A DNA stretch of 64,000 nt, taken from the NCBI RefSeq assembly GCF_001112925.1, contig NZ_CPYD01000002.1, positions 1 to 64,000 on the forward strand, read 5' to 3'. Positions within the stretch are counted from its first letter, which is position 1, and every line of letters begins with the position of its first letter. Shown one piece after another: positions 56,588 to 64,000 of this stretch. Source of the stretch: Yersinia nurmii. Lineage in GTDB: Bacteria > Pseudomonadota > Gammaproteobacteria > Enterobacterales > Enterobacteriaceae. Both the position numbers and the translations under genes were made by a program. The notes below the pieces were generated by a model. That model saw nothing but the letters and a program-made list of their open reading frames with translations. It was not told the DNA's origin and did no database searches.

Positions 56588-58753
56588 ATGGGGCAAAGCA
56601 GAGTAGTACCACTTTCAGGCAGAGATCGCCGCCGGGCTATGATTGACCGCGCGGTAGGCAGGATGGTGAGCGGTAGCGGCCTACTGGTGCTACTGACCCT
56701 GATGCTGATTTTTGTTTACCTGCTGTATGCGGTGCTGCCGTTATTCAAACCGGCGGCGATTAGCCTGCACGCTCAATTTCCCGTGAACCACAGTGTTTCC
56801 ACCTTGAGTATGGGAATGGATTCCCGTGGAGAAAAGCTGTGGCGCATCGATGCTCAGGGCAACGGCGCTTTTATTCGTCTCCGGCCGGAAGGTGGGCAGG
56901 CTGCCGGGACGTTACTGGCAACGCAGGTACTTTCCGCTCCTCCCACTTCATTGGGGCAGGCTTCGGAATTGCAGGCGTTGGGATTGAGTAACGGTAGCCT
57001 GATATTGGTTCGGCCGGATTTTAGCGGCGGCGCTCACTGGCATTTCCCTTTGGGAGATCAGCCGCAACCTCTGGATGAAAAAGGACGTCCGTTGCGACAT
57101 ATCGCCGTAGCGGAGCCGCAAGCACAGCAATTTAAGCTGGCAGCCAGCACTGACGACGGGCGGGTTTTGCTCGGGAATTTCACTGAAACCGAACGAAAAA
57201 TTATGCCACTGCCGGAATCCCCGACGCGGATAGATCAACTGTTGTTAAGTCCCGATGGTCACAGGCTGTACTTACTGTCAGCGACGCAGGTTTATATTTA
57301 CCAGTTGGATGATGGTCCCAAACTTCGGGGAATTGTCGAACTGGATCAGCAGGGGCCGCTGCACTTAACGCTGTTAGCTGGCGGGAAATCGTTGTTGGTA
57401 CAATCGCCGCAGGGGCGTTTGTCTCAGTGGTTTGACGTGCCACATACCCGAGAACCTCAGGATAAACCGCCACATCTGACTCGTATTCGCGAGTTCTCTT
57501 CGGCAATGGGGCTGCTGGGCGTGGAAGATCACCGCCGAGTTTTTGCCACGGTGACTCCAGCGGGAGAGCTAACGCTATTTTCCAGCATTCAATCCTCTCC
57601 TTTATTGCAGGAAAATGTGGCCGAAGGCATCAGTCATGCCGCATTTTCCCCGTGGGGCAACGCACTATTGCTGGAAAACGGCGCTAACTGGTCTTATTAC
57701 CGCGTTGATAATGCCTATCCGGATATCACCTGGCGCAGCCTATGGCAGAAAGTGTGGTACGAAAACTACCCGGAACCTGCCTATGTTTGGCAATCCACGT
57801 CGGCGGAAGATAATTACCAGCCTAAATTCAGCCTGATCCCGATTATCTTTGGCACGCTAAAAGCAGCGGGCTACGCCATGTTATTCGCCGTGCCTTTGGC
57901 ATTGGCCGGTGCGATTTATACTGCATATTTTATGTCGGCTGGACTGCGGCGAGTGATTAAACCGGCAATTGAAGTTATGGGGGCATTGCCTACGGTAGTG
58001 ATTGGTTTAATTGCCGGTATCTGGCTAGCACCGGTGATTGAGCAATATCTGGCGGGAATTCTCCTGTTACCGTTCTTACTGGCGCTGGCTATTCTGCTGT
58101 GTGGTTGGGGCAGCGCAAAACTATCAGAGCGAATTAAATGGTGCCTACCTGCCGGTTGGGACGTTGTGGTGTTGCTGCCGGTCATTTTAGTCACTGGCTG
58201 GCTGACTTTGATGCTGGGACCGCATTTGGCGCAGTGGACGCTTGGCTTACCGCTCAATGAATGGCTGGGAGATAATTACGATCAGCGTAATGCGCTGGTG
58301 GTTGGCATCGCGATGGGCTTTGCCTTAATTCCCATTATTTTTTCTCTGGCAGAAGACGCGCTGTTTAGCGTACCGCCATCGCTGACGCAGGGGTCACTGG
58401 CCTTGGGTGCGACGCCGTGGCAAACCGTGGTAAGCGTGGTTCTGCCTTCGGCCTTTGCCGGTATTTTTTCAGCGTTAATGATTGGTTTTGGCCGAGCAGT
58501 GGGGGAAACCATGATAGTGCTAATGGCCACCGGCAATACGCCAATTATTGACGGTAGCGTTTTCCAAGGGCTGCGCGCGCTGGCGGCGAATATCGCCATA
58601 GAAATGCCAGAGGCGGTAGTAGGCAGCGGTCATTATCGGGTGCTGTTCCTTACCGCTCTGGTACTGTTTATGTTCACTTTTGCGGTTAACACCTTGGCAG
58701 AAGCGATACGGCTTCGGCTGCGTGAACGCTATCAAACGGAGCGGGATGCGTGA
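56588..58753 (+). CDS. large PstC-like phosphate-type ABC transporter permease
   Basis: A 721-residue membrane protein, more than twice the usual PstC (about 320). One transmembrane helix (about 30-55) is followed by a large periplasmic part (60-400) with repeated strand-rich blocks such as LLLSPDGHRLYLLSATQVY, like a beta-propeller. A BPD_transp permease domain then forms the C-terminal 300 residues, with the EAA loop SLALGATPWQTVVSVVLPSA. It overlaps the next gene (TGATG). A Pho box lies upstream. No PstS or PhoU gene is present in this operon, so the solute-binding partner must be elsewhere or the N-terminal domain replaces it. Confidence 0.85.
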   Translation: MGQSRVVPLSGRDRRRAMIDRAVGRMVSGSGLLVLLTLMLIFVYLLYAVLPLFKPAAISLHAQFPVNHSVSTLSMGMDSRGEKLWRIDAQGNGAFIRLRPEGGQAAGTLLATQVLSAPPTSLGQASELQALGLSNGSLILVRPDFSGGAHWHFPLGDQPQPLDEKGRPLRHIAVAEPQAQQFKLAASTDDGRVLLGNFTETERKIMPLPESPTRIDQLLLSPDGHRLYLLSATQVYIYQLDDGPKLRGIVELDQQGPLHLTLLAGGKSLLVQSPQGRLSQWFDVPHTREPQDKPPHLTRIREFSSAMGLLGVEDHRRVFATVTPAGELTLFSSIQSSPLLQENVAEGISHAAFSPWGNALLLENGANWSYYRVDNAYPDITWRSLWQKVWYENYPEPAYVWQSTSAEDNYQPKFSLIPIIFGTLKAAGYAMLFAVPLALAGAIYTAYFMSAGLRRVIKPAIEVMGALPTVVIGLIAGIWLAPVIEQYLAGILLLPFLLALAILLCGWGSAKLSERIKWCLPAGWDVVVLLPVILVTGWLTLMLGPHLAQWTLGLPLNEWLGDNYDQRNALVVGIAMGFALIPIIFSLAEDALFSVPPSLTQGSLALGATPWQTVVSVVLPSAFAGIFSALMIGFGRAVGETMIVLMATGNTPIIDGSVFQGLRALAANIAIEMPEAVVGSGHYRVLFLTALVLFMFTFAVNTLAEAIRLRLRERYQTERDA

Positions 58754-60402
58754 TGAAAAGCTGGTTTAAATCAGGCTCGCCCTGGATCTGGCTGACTGCC
58801 GGTTCGGTCAGCATCAGCTTGTTAGCCTTGCTGGGTATCATCTTGTTGTTGGCAGGGCAGGGAATGCGTTATTTCTGGCCCGCGCCGGTATATCAGTTCG
58901 AGCTGAAACAAAGCGGTGCCGGGCCGGTGAGCCTGATCGGAGAAATCTATCAGCAGCAGCAGATCACGCGGGAACAGCTGGCAACGGCGGGGATCCCTTT
59001 AGCGGACGGACGTAATTCTGTGACTCGTTATCTGATTAAAACCGGTAATCGGGAGATTCAGGGGCACGATTTTCAGACTTTGCTGGACAGCGATATTGTA
59101 CAGCGGCGCCAGCCGAGAGATTTGCTGGTGCTTAGCCGTTTGAATCACGGTACAGCCTATGGCTTTATGGCCGGGATGTTGGATAACGGACAGCCGCTGG
59201 TGGGGGATAATATTCCGCTGGAGCTGCAAAAACGGATTCCGCAGGTGCAGGCGTTGGTCAGGCAAGGGGATGATATTCAGTTCCGTCAGATGAACATACT
59301 GAACCAACAGGTTGATAATTTGCGTTTGCAGGAGAAACGTCTGCAAACCGCCGGTAAACTGGATGGACGGGCGCAGGATCGCCTGCGCGCTGAGCGCGGA
59401 GAGTTACAGCGTCATTACGATGGATTGGCGACAACGTTGCAGGGCCTGCGCGCTGAACAAAATCGCTACACGCTGTTGCTTAAAGATATGCAGGGGCAGG
59501 TACACCCGATTCCCCTAAGCCAAATCAGTAAAGCCTGGTATCCCAACAATATGACTTTCTGGCAGAAAATGAGGCATATGGTGGGGCAGGGACATAAATT
59601 TCTGACCGACAGTTCGCGCAATGCCAATAGCGAAGGCGGCGTATTTCCAGCGATTTTTGGCACGGTACTGATGGTTATATTGATGTCAATTATGGTGATG
59701 CCGTTGGGGGTTATCGCCGCGGTTTATCTCCATGAATACGCCAAACGCAATTGGTTAACACGAATAATCCGCATTGCGGTTGTGAATCTGGCGGGGGTAC
59801 CCTCTATTGTTTACGGTGTATTCGGGCTGGGCTTCTTCGTCTATTTTATCGGCGGTTCGCTGGATAAGTTATTCTATCCGGAGGCATTGCCTAGCCCGAC
59901 CTTTGGCACGCCTGGCGTACTGTGGGCGGCATTAACCTTGGCGTTACTGACTCTGCCAGTAGTGATTGTTTCTACCGAAGAAGGGTTATCGCGCATACCT
60001 GCCAGCCTGCGTCAGGGTTCACTGGCGCTGGGAGCCAGCAAAGCCGAAACGCTGTGGCATATTGTGTTGCCGATGGCGGCTCCAGCGATGATCACCGGCC
60101 TGATTTTGGCCGTGGCTCGTGCGGCGGGAGAAACCGCGCCGCTGATGTTGGTTGGCGTGGTGAAATCCGTACCGGTATTGCCGGTAGACGGTGTATTTCC
60201 TTTTCTGCATCTGGAACGAAAATTCATGCATTTGAGTTTCCAGATATACGATATGGCATTCCAAAGTCCGAACGTTGAGGCCGCGCGACCGCTGGTATTT
60301 GCGACGGCGTTACTGCTGGTTGTTATTGTGGTTGGGCTGAATTTAGCCGCTATGGGAATGCGCCATCATTTACGTGAAAAATACCGTGGCCTGATGCTGT
60401 AA
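58753..60402 (+). CDS. large PstA-like phosphate-type ABC transporter permease
   Basis: A 550-residue permease, again longer than typical PstA (about 290). ATG 58753 overlaps the preceding TGA; the upstream GTG at 58750 is less likely. One transmembrane helix (14-38) is followed by a soluble periplasmic insertion (40-290) with a coiled-coil part near 185-240 (QVDNLRLQEKRLQTAGKL). The C-terminal PstA-type domain has the EAA loop SLALGASKAETLWHIVLPMA and AAGETAPLMLVG. It pairs with the large PstC-like subunit. Confidence 0.87.
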   Translation: MKSWFKSGSPWIWLTAGSVSISLLALLGIILLLAGQGMRYFWPAPVYQFELKQSGAGPVSLIGEIYQQQQITREQLATAGIPLADGRNSVTRYLIKTGNREIQGHDFQTLLDSDIVQRRQPRDLLVLSRLNHGTAYGFMAGMLDNGQPLVGDNIPLELQKRIPQVQALVRQGDDIQFRQMNILNQQVDNLRLQEKRLQTAGKLDGRAQDRLRAERGELQRHYDGLATTLQGLRAEQNRYTLLLKDMQGQVHPIPLSQISKAWYPNNMTFWQKMRHMVGQGHKFLTDSSRNANSEGGVFPAIFGTVLMVILMSIMVMPLGVIAAVYLHEYAKRNWLTRIIRIAVVNLAGVPSIVYGVFGLGFFVYFIGGSLDKLFYPEALPSPTFGTPGVLWAALTLALLTLPVVIVSTEEGLSRIPASLRQGSLALGASKAETLWHIVLPMAAPAMITGLILAVARAAGETAPLMLVGVVKSVPVLPVDGVFPFLHLERKFMHLSFQIYDMAFQSPNVEAARPLVFATALLLVVIVVGLNLAAMGMRHHLREKYRGLML

Positions 60403-60430
60403 TGACATTATTTAACTCGCAGGAAACCTT

Positions 60431-61243
60431 ATGGGACTGATGACACCGGACGCTTTGCCCGTACTGGATGTACGGCACCTGAGCGATGAAAATACCGCGC
60501 TGGCGGTAGAGCATCTCAATCTGTTTTATGGTGAAAAACAGGTTTTGCACGATGTTTCTCTGCGTATTCCTAGAAATCGGGTCACGGCGCTTATTGGGCC
60601 TTCCGGTTGCGGTAAATCGACGTTATTGCGTTGCTTTAACCGTATGAATGACCTGTTGGAACATTGTCGTATGGACGGTGAAATCAGAATTGGCGCTGAA
60701 AATATCATCGGAAAAACGGTCGATGTTGCGGCGCTGCGCCGTCGTGTGGGAATGGTGTTCCAACGACCAAATCCTTTCCCTAAATCCATTTATGAGAACG
60801 TGGTTTACGGCCTGCGTTTGCAAGGTATTCGAGACAGACGTGTTTTGGATGAAGCTCTGGAGCGTGCTTTACGCGCCGCGGCGTTATGGCATGAGGTGAA
60901 AGATCGATTGCGGGAGAATGCTTTCCGTCTTTCCAGCGGTCAGCAACAGCGTTTGGTCATTGCACGAGCGATTGCCATCGAACCGGAAATTTTACTGTTG
61001 GATGAGCCAACTTCGGCGTTGGACCCTATTTCGACCTTGACTATAGAAGAGTTGATTACTTCGTTAAAACAGCACTATACCGTGGTTTTGGTTACTCATA
61101 ACATGCAGCAGGCGGCTCGTGTTTCGGATTACACTGCGTTTATCCATCAGGGTTGTCTAGTGGAATACAAAGACACTGATGGATTATTTACCTCACCGGC
61201 TATGCGTCGGACGGAAGATTATATTACCGGACGTTATGGTTAA
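60431..61243 (+). CDS. pstB: phosphate-type ABC transporter ATP-binding protein PstB
   Basis: A 270-residue ATPase with Walker [10 protein letters not shown], signature [14 protein letters not shown] and Walker [13 protein letters not shown], plus the PstB-type [20 protein letters not shown]. It powers the two large permeases encoded before it. The gap to the previous stop is 28 bases with AGGA before ATG 60431. This is probably a second pst copy, since the main pstSCAB-phoU set is absent from the window. Confidence 0.9.
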   Translation: MGLMTPDALPVLDVRHLSDENTALAVEHLNLFYGEKQVLHDVSLRIPRNRVTALIGPSGCGKSTLLRCFNRMNDLLEHCRMDGEIRIGAENIIGKTVDVAALRRRVGMVFQRPNPFPKSIYENVVYGLRLQGIRDRRVLDEALERALRAAALWHEVKDRLRENAFRLSSGQQQRLVIARAIAIEPEILLLDEPTSALDPISTLTIEELITSLKQHYTVVLVTHNMQQAARVSDYTAFIHQGCLVEYKDTDGLFTSPAMRRTEDYITGRYG

Positions 61244-61278
61244 GATTCGATTGGTTGGGATTATCTGCACAAAATACA

Positions 61279-61299
61279 CCGGAGCCAATGGCTCCGGTA
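61279..61299 (-). terminator. terminator between pstB and speG
   Basis: ACCGGAGCC (61279-61287) and GGCTCCGGT (61291-61299) form a perfect 9-bp stem with a 3-base loop. On the minus strand it is followed by GTATTTTGT. It lies just past the speG stop and could also act on the pstB transcript. Confidence 0.7.
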
Positions 61300-61305
61300 T
61301 AGCGA

Positions 61306-61851
61306 TTAAGAAGCTTTGATCGCCGGCGTTTTATATTTTGCCAAATATTGAGGTTGGAAAATACACATACGGATAACCGTGCGGTATTCGCCGTTGATAA
61401 AGAACTCGTCGATTAGCTCGCCTTCGCTTTTAAAGCCAAGCTTGCTGTAGATGTGAATGGCTTTTTCATTTTCTTTATCAACAATCAAATACAGTTTATA
61501 CAGGTTCAATACGGAGAAACCGTACTCCATTGCCAGTTTGGCGGCGGTGCCTGCATAACCCTGACCCTGATGGGAGGGATCAATGATGATCTGAAATTCT
61601 GCCCGACGGTGAATATGGTTGATTTCCACCAATTCCACCAGACCGACTTTTGTCCCCTGATTTTCGATAATAAACCGGCGTTCGCTCTGGTCATGGATAT
61701 GTTTATCGTACAGGTCAGACAGTTCAACAAAAGCCTCGTAAGGCTCCTCAAACCAATAGCGCATAACGCTGGCATTATTATCTAACTGATGAACGAACGG
61801 CAGGTCATCCCTTTCCATCGGGCGTAGCCTGACGCTGGTAGTGCTAGACAT
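61306..61851 (-). CDS. speG: spermidine N1-acetyltransferase
   Basis: A 181-residue GNAT enzyme from ATG 61851 ([20 protein letters not shown]), near E. coli SpeG (186). It acetylates spermidine and spermine to limit their toxicity. The acetyl-CoA loop is [19 protein letters not shown], with the preceding RAEFQIII and the Tyr-containing [18 protein letters not shown]. The 19-codon upstream extension lacks a ribosome site. It is convergent with the pst-like operon. Confidence 0.93.
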   Translation of the reverse strand: MSSTTSVRLRPMERDDLPFVHQLDNNASVMRYWFEEPYEAFVELSDLYDKHIHDQSERRFIIENQGTKVGLVELVEINHIHRRAEFQIIIDPSHQGQGYAGTAAKLAMEYGFSVLNLYKLYLIVDKENEKAIHIYSKLGFKSEGELIDEFFINGEYRTVIRMCIFQPQYLAKYKTPAIKAS

Positions 61852-62145
61852 GCGGATTCCTCGAAATAATAAATAGAACAGCGGACGCTGCGAGGGAATT
61901 ATAACCATATAGGGCGTGGGAGAGGAGATATTCCTTTAGATGTTGTGGGGCAGTTTATATTCAACTAGTAAATACCTAGTTTCCATGGTCTAAACTGACT
62001 AATTGCCTTGAATCAAGAAATACACTGCTTTCCCGCTATCAGCCAGTGAACCTGCTAAGCTTCCAATGAAGCTCATCCATCGTTAACTGAAATTGATTAG
62101 ATAAATACAGCCAGTATTCGCTGATAAATCTTTAAGGAGACTGAG

Positions 62146-62529
62146 GTGATTAAAGCTTTCTCTAAAGAAATAGCCAAAGCGCTGGTTGATCCTTTGGTTG
62201 GTATCGGTATTGCGGAGTTGGCGAAAGGGAAGGCGCTGAATAGTTTCGGTACGCGTATCGCCGCGGGTAAAAAGGTGGGATGCCATGCCCATTTTCACGG
62301 CGAGGAGTGGTATATCATTCTGGCTGGAAGGGGGCGAATGTACCTGGGGGATGTGGAAAACCAGAAACTAGTAAACTTTAGAAATCATAATGTTAAGCAA
62401 GGGGATATCTTTTGTATACCGCCGGGAACAGCCCATCAGTTACAGGCTGAATCGCAACTGGATTTAATCTTTTTGTGCCCAAATAGCCATCTGGAGACGG
62501 ATAGAATACTGTTCCCCGATATGTGCTAA
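62146..62529 (+). CDS. small cupin-domain protein
   Basis: A 127-residue single-cupin protein. It starts at GTG 62146 with a strong AAGGAGA (62132-62138). Cupin motif 1 reads HAHFHGEEWYIILAGRGRM with the metal-ligand His and Glu residues; motif 2 reads VKQGDIFCIPPGTAHQLQA with a further His. It probably binds a divalent metal, but the substrate is unknown. Such small cupins include sugar isomerases and sensors. It is convergent with purN across a bidirectional hairpin. Confidence 0.8.
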   Translation: MIKAFSKEIAKALVDPLVGIGIAELAKGKALNSFGTRIAAGKKVGCHAHFHGEEWYIILAGRGRMYLGDVENQKLVNFRNHNVKQGDIFCIPPGTAHQLQAESQLDLIFLCPNSHLETDRILFPDMC

Positions 62530-62577
62530 CCCTTGATTGCTGGCGGACAGAAAACAACGCTGGAACGTTGGGATTAA

Positions 62578-62604
62578 AAAAGGGCCATATCACATGGCCC
62601 TTTT
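62578..62604. terminator. bidirectional terminator between the cupin gene and purN
   Basis: AAAAGGGCCAT (62578-62588) pairs perfectly with ATGGCCCTTTT (62594-62604) across ATCAC. A- and T-runs on the two sides allow termination of both convergent genes. Confidence 0.88.
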
Positions 62605-62625
62605 AGCATAAAACCGGCGGTAGCT

Positions 62626-63267
62626 TTACTCGTCGGCTGCGTAACCCTGTAAGGGCAGCTTTTTACCATCCAACCAGGCTGCGTTCTCACGCATTTCCAA
62701 TCGTCCTTCGGTAAACCAACTGACCACCAACGGATAGATATTGTGCTCCTGCGCCTGCACTCGCTCAATCACATCATCTTCACTATCTTCAGAAAAAATA
62801 GGCACTTTTGCCTGTAAGATAACCGGCCCGCCGTCCAGCTCCTCGGTCACGAAATGCACCGAAGTGCCGTGTTCCGTATCCCCGTTTTCGATGGCCTGAC
62901 GGTGAGTGTGCAAACCCGGATACTTAGGCAGCAGCGATGGATGGATATTCAGCATTCGACCGGCGTAATGCTGTACGAATTCCGGGCTAAGAATGCGCAT
63001 ATAGCCAGCCAGCACTAGCAAATCCGGCTGATAGGCATCAATAGCCTGAGCCAGCGCTAAATCAAAGCTGACACGGTCAGGAAAGGTCTTGGCATCCAGC
63101 GCATGAGCAGGAATCGCGGCCTGCGCCGCGCGTTCCAGACCGTAAGCCTGCTGATTATTACTGAAAACCGCACAAATAGTGCCCGCCAGTCGCCCTTGTT
63201 GCTGGGCGTCCATCAGCGCTTGCAGATTGCTGCCTTGACCGGAAACCAAAACCACGATTTTTTTCAT
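62626..63267 (-). CDS. purN: phosphoribosylglycinamide formyltransferase (GAR transformylase)
   Basis: A 213-residue enzyme from ATG 63267 (MKKIVVLVSGQGSNLQAL), as in E. coli PurN (212). It transfers formyl from 10-formyl-tetrahydrofolate to GAR in purine synthesis. The active-site segment MLNIHPSLLPKYPGLHTH holds the catalytic Asn-His pair, followed by HGTSVHFVTEELDGGPVI with the catalytic Asp. The upstream extension of the frame lies in the purM-purN gap and is not coding. It is the second gene of the purMN operon. Confidence 0.95.
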   Translation of the reverse strand: MKKIVVLVSGQGSNLQALMDAQQQGRLAGTICAVFSNNQQAYGLERAAQAAIPAHALDAKTFPDRVSFDLALAQAIDAYQPDLLVLAGYMRILSPEFVQHYAGRMLNIHPSLLPKYPGLHTHRQAIENGDTEHGTSVHFVTEELDGGPVILQAKVPIFSEDSEDDVIERVQAQEHNIYPLVVSWFTEGRLEMRENAAWLDGKKLPLQGYAADE

Positions 63268-63301
63268 AGAAGCTACCGCTGTCCGTCTTTTTGTTGATCC
63301 G

Positions 63302-64000
63302 TTACGGATTGATAACAACCTGCTCTGCTGCTTCTGGCAGCGCCGCAATCGCACCGATTTTCCATGCTTTTTCGCCGGAAGCGGTCAGCAGTTCAACCGC
63401 CTTATCTGCCAGTTCGGCAGGTAAGGCGACAACCATACCTACGCCACAGTTAAAGGTGCGGTACATTTCGTGGCGGCTCACGTTGCCGGCCTGCTGCAAC
63501 CAGCTGAATACCGCTGGCCATTCCCAGCTGGATTCATCGATTACCGCCTGTGTGCCTTCTGGCAGAACGCGTGGGATGTTTTCCCAGAAGCCGCCGCCGG
63601 TCAGATGGGCAATGGCGTGAATCTCCAGTTGCTCGATCAAACTAAGGATAGATTTTACATAGATTTTTGTCGGTTCCAGCAAATGATCCGCCAGAGATTT
63701 ACCTGCCAACTGCGTTTGCTCAGGGTCGGTTTTGCTGACTTCCAGAATTTTACGAACCAGAGAGTAGCCGTTGGAATGCGGGCCGCTAGCGCCTAACGCA
63801 ACCAGTGCGTCGCCGGGAGCCACTTTGCTGCCGTCGATGATTTCGGATTTTTCGACCACGCCAACGCAGAAACCGGCAACGTCGTAATCTTCGCCGTGAT
63901 ACATGCCCGGCATTTCAGCGGTTTCGCCGCCTACCAGCGCGCAGCCAGACTGTTTACAGCCTTCGGCAATGCCGGTGATCACGCTGGCTGCGGTATCCAC
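63302..64000 (-). CDS. purM: phosphoribosylformylglycinamidine cyclo-ligase, 3' part
   Basis: The C-terminal 232 residues of PurM (AIR synthetase, E. coli 345); the 5' part is beyond the window edge. It closes the imidazole ring to give 5-aminoimidazole ribonucleotide using [36 protein letters not shown] and [17 protein letters not shown] are family landmarks of the ATP-binding and C-terminal domains. The stop is 34 bases before purN, and the two form the standard purMN operon. Confidence 0.95.
   Translation of the reverse strand: MDTAASVITGIAEGCKQSGCALVGGETAEMPGMYHGEDYDVAGFCVGVVEKSEIIDGSKVAPGDALVALGASGPHSNGYSLVRKILEVSKTDPEQTQLAGKSLADHLLEPTKIYVKSILSLIEQLEIHAIAHLTGGGFWENIPRVLPEGTQAVIDESSWEWPAVFSWLQQAGNVSRHEMYRTFNCGVGMVVALPAELADKAVELLTASGEKAWKIGAIAALPEAAEQVVINP

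Overview
The window is a chromosomal segment of an enterobacterium. Much of the right half follows the E. coli order yegD–mdtABCD–baeSR–yegP–yegQ–cyaR–yegS. The neighbouring block purM–purN–speG–pst-like–ppk–ppx–yfgG–mgtE, the medium base composition and a periplasmic gluconate/sorbitol-type dehydrogenase suggest a Yersiniaceae-like member of the Enterobacterales. The species cannot be fixed from the sequence alone.

Layout. (1) 1–2159 is the tail of a conjugative type IV secretion operon (trbJ, a small TrbK/EexN-like lipoprotein, trbL). trbL is clearly frameshifted and trbJ probably is, so this looks like a decaying integrative element whose rest lies to the left. (2) 2241–9582 is accessory cargo: an orphan VbhA/HigA-like antitoxin, a three-gene ABC-3C system (PD-(D/E)XK effector, small middle component, DUF2326 ATPase), and a RecQ-like helicase plus DprA-like pair of the RqlHI/PsyrTA type. 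(3) 9583–11352 is AT-rich and holds a terminator and an unidentified gene broken by two stops and two compensating frameshifts. (4) 11353–14742 encodes a three-subunit membrane-linked dehydrogenase (Tat small subunit, GMC flavoprotein, tri-haem cytochrome c). (5) 14812–17883 carries a GNAT acetyltransferase, TPP-riboswitch-controlled thiD, an unknown gene and the lysozyme inhibitor ivy. (6) 17958–29783 is one 11.8-kb NRPS gene (three A-PCP modules, terminal reductase), followed across a gap by an orphan serine recombinase. (7) 30972–50606 is core genome: yegS, the CyaR small RNA, trhP, yegP, baeR/baeS, mdtDCBA, yegD and dgcE. (8) 50780–64000 is core genome for metal and phosphate handling: mgtE, yfgG, ppx, ppk, a divergent Pho-box-linked phosphate-type ABC transporter, speG, a cupin, purN and the 3' part of purM.

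How genes work together. mdtABCD-baeSR is an RND/MFS efflux operon that encodes its own two-component regulator, with a BaeR-box-like site upstream of mdtA. ppk-ppx and the pst-like operon diverge from a region with three 7-bp Pho repeats at 11-bp spacing, tying polyphosphate metabolism to phosphate uptake. The three dehydrogenase genes form one respiratory sugar-oxidising complex.

The most unusual item is the N-terminus of the NRPS. A complete EntF-type condensation domain sits directly in front of what reads as the C-terminal subdomain of a formyltransferase plus half a condensation domain. This looks like a swap in which a formylating start module became a condensing one. The hand-read code of the first adenylation domain matches glutamine, and the terminal reductase implies a peptide aldehyde or alcohol.
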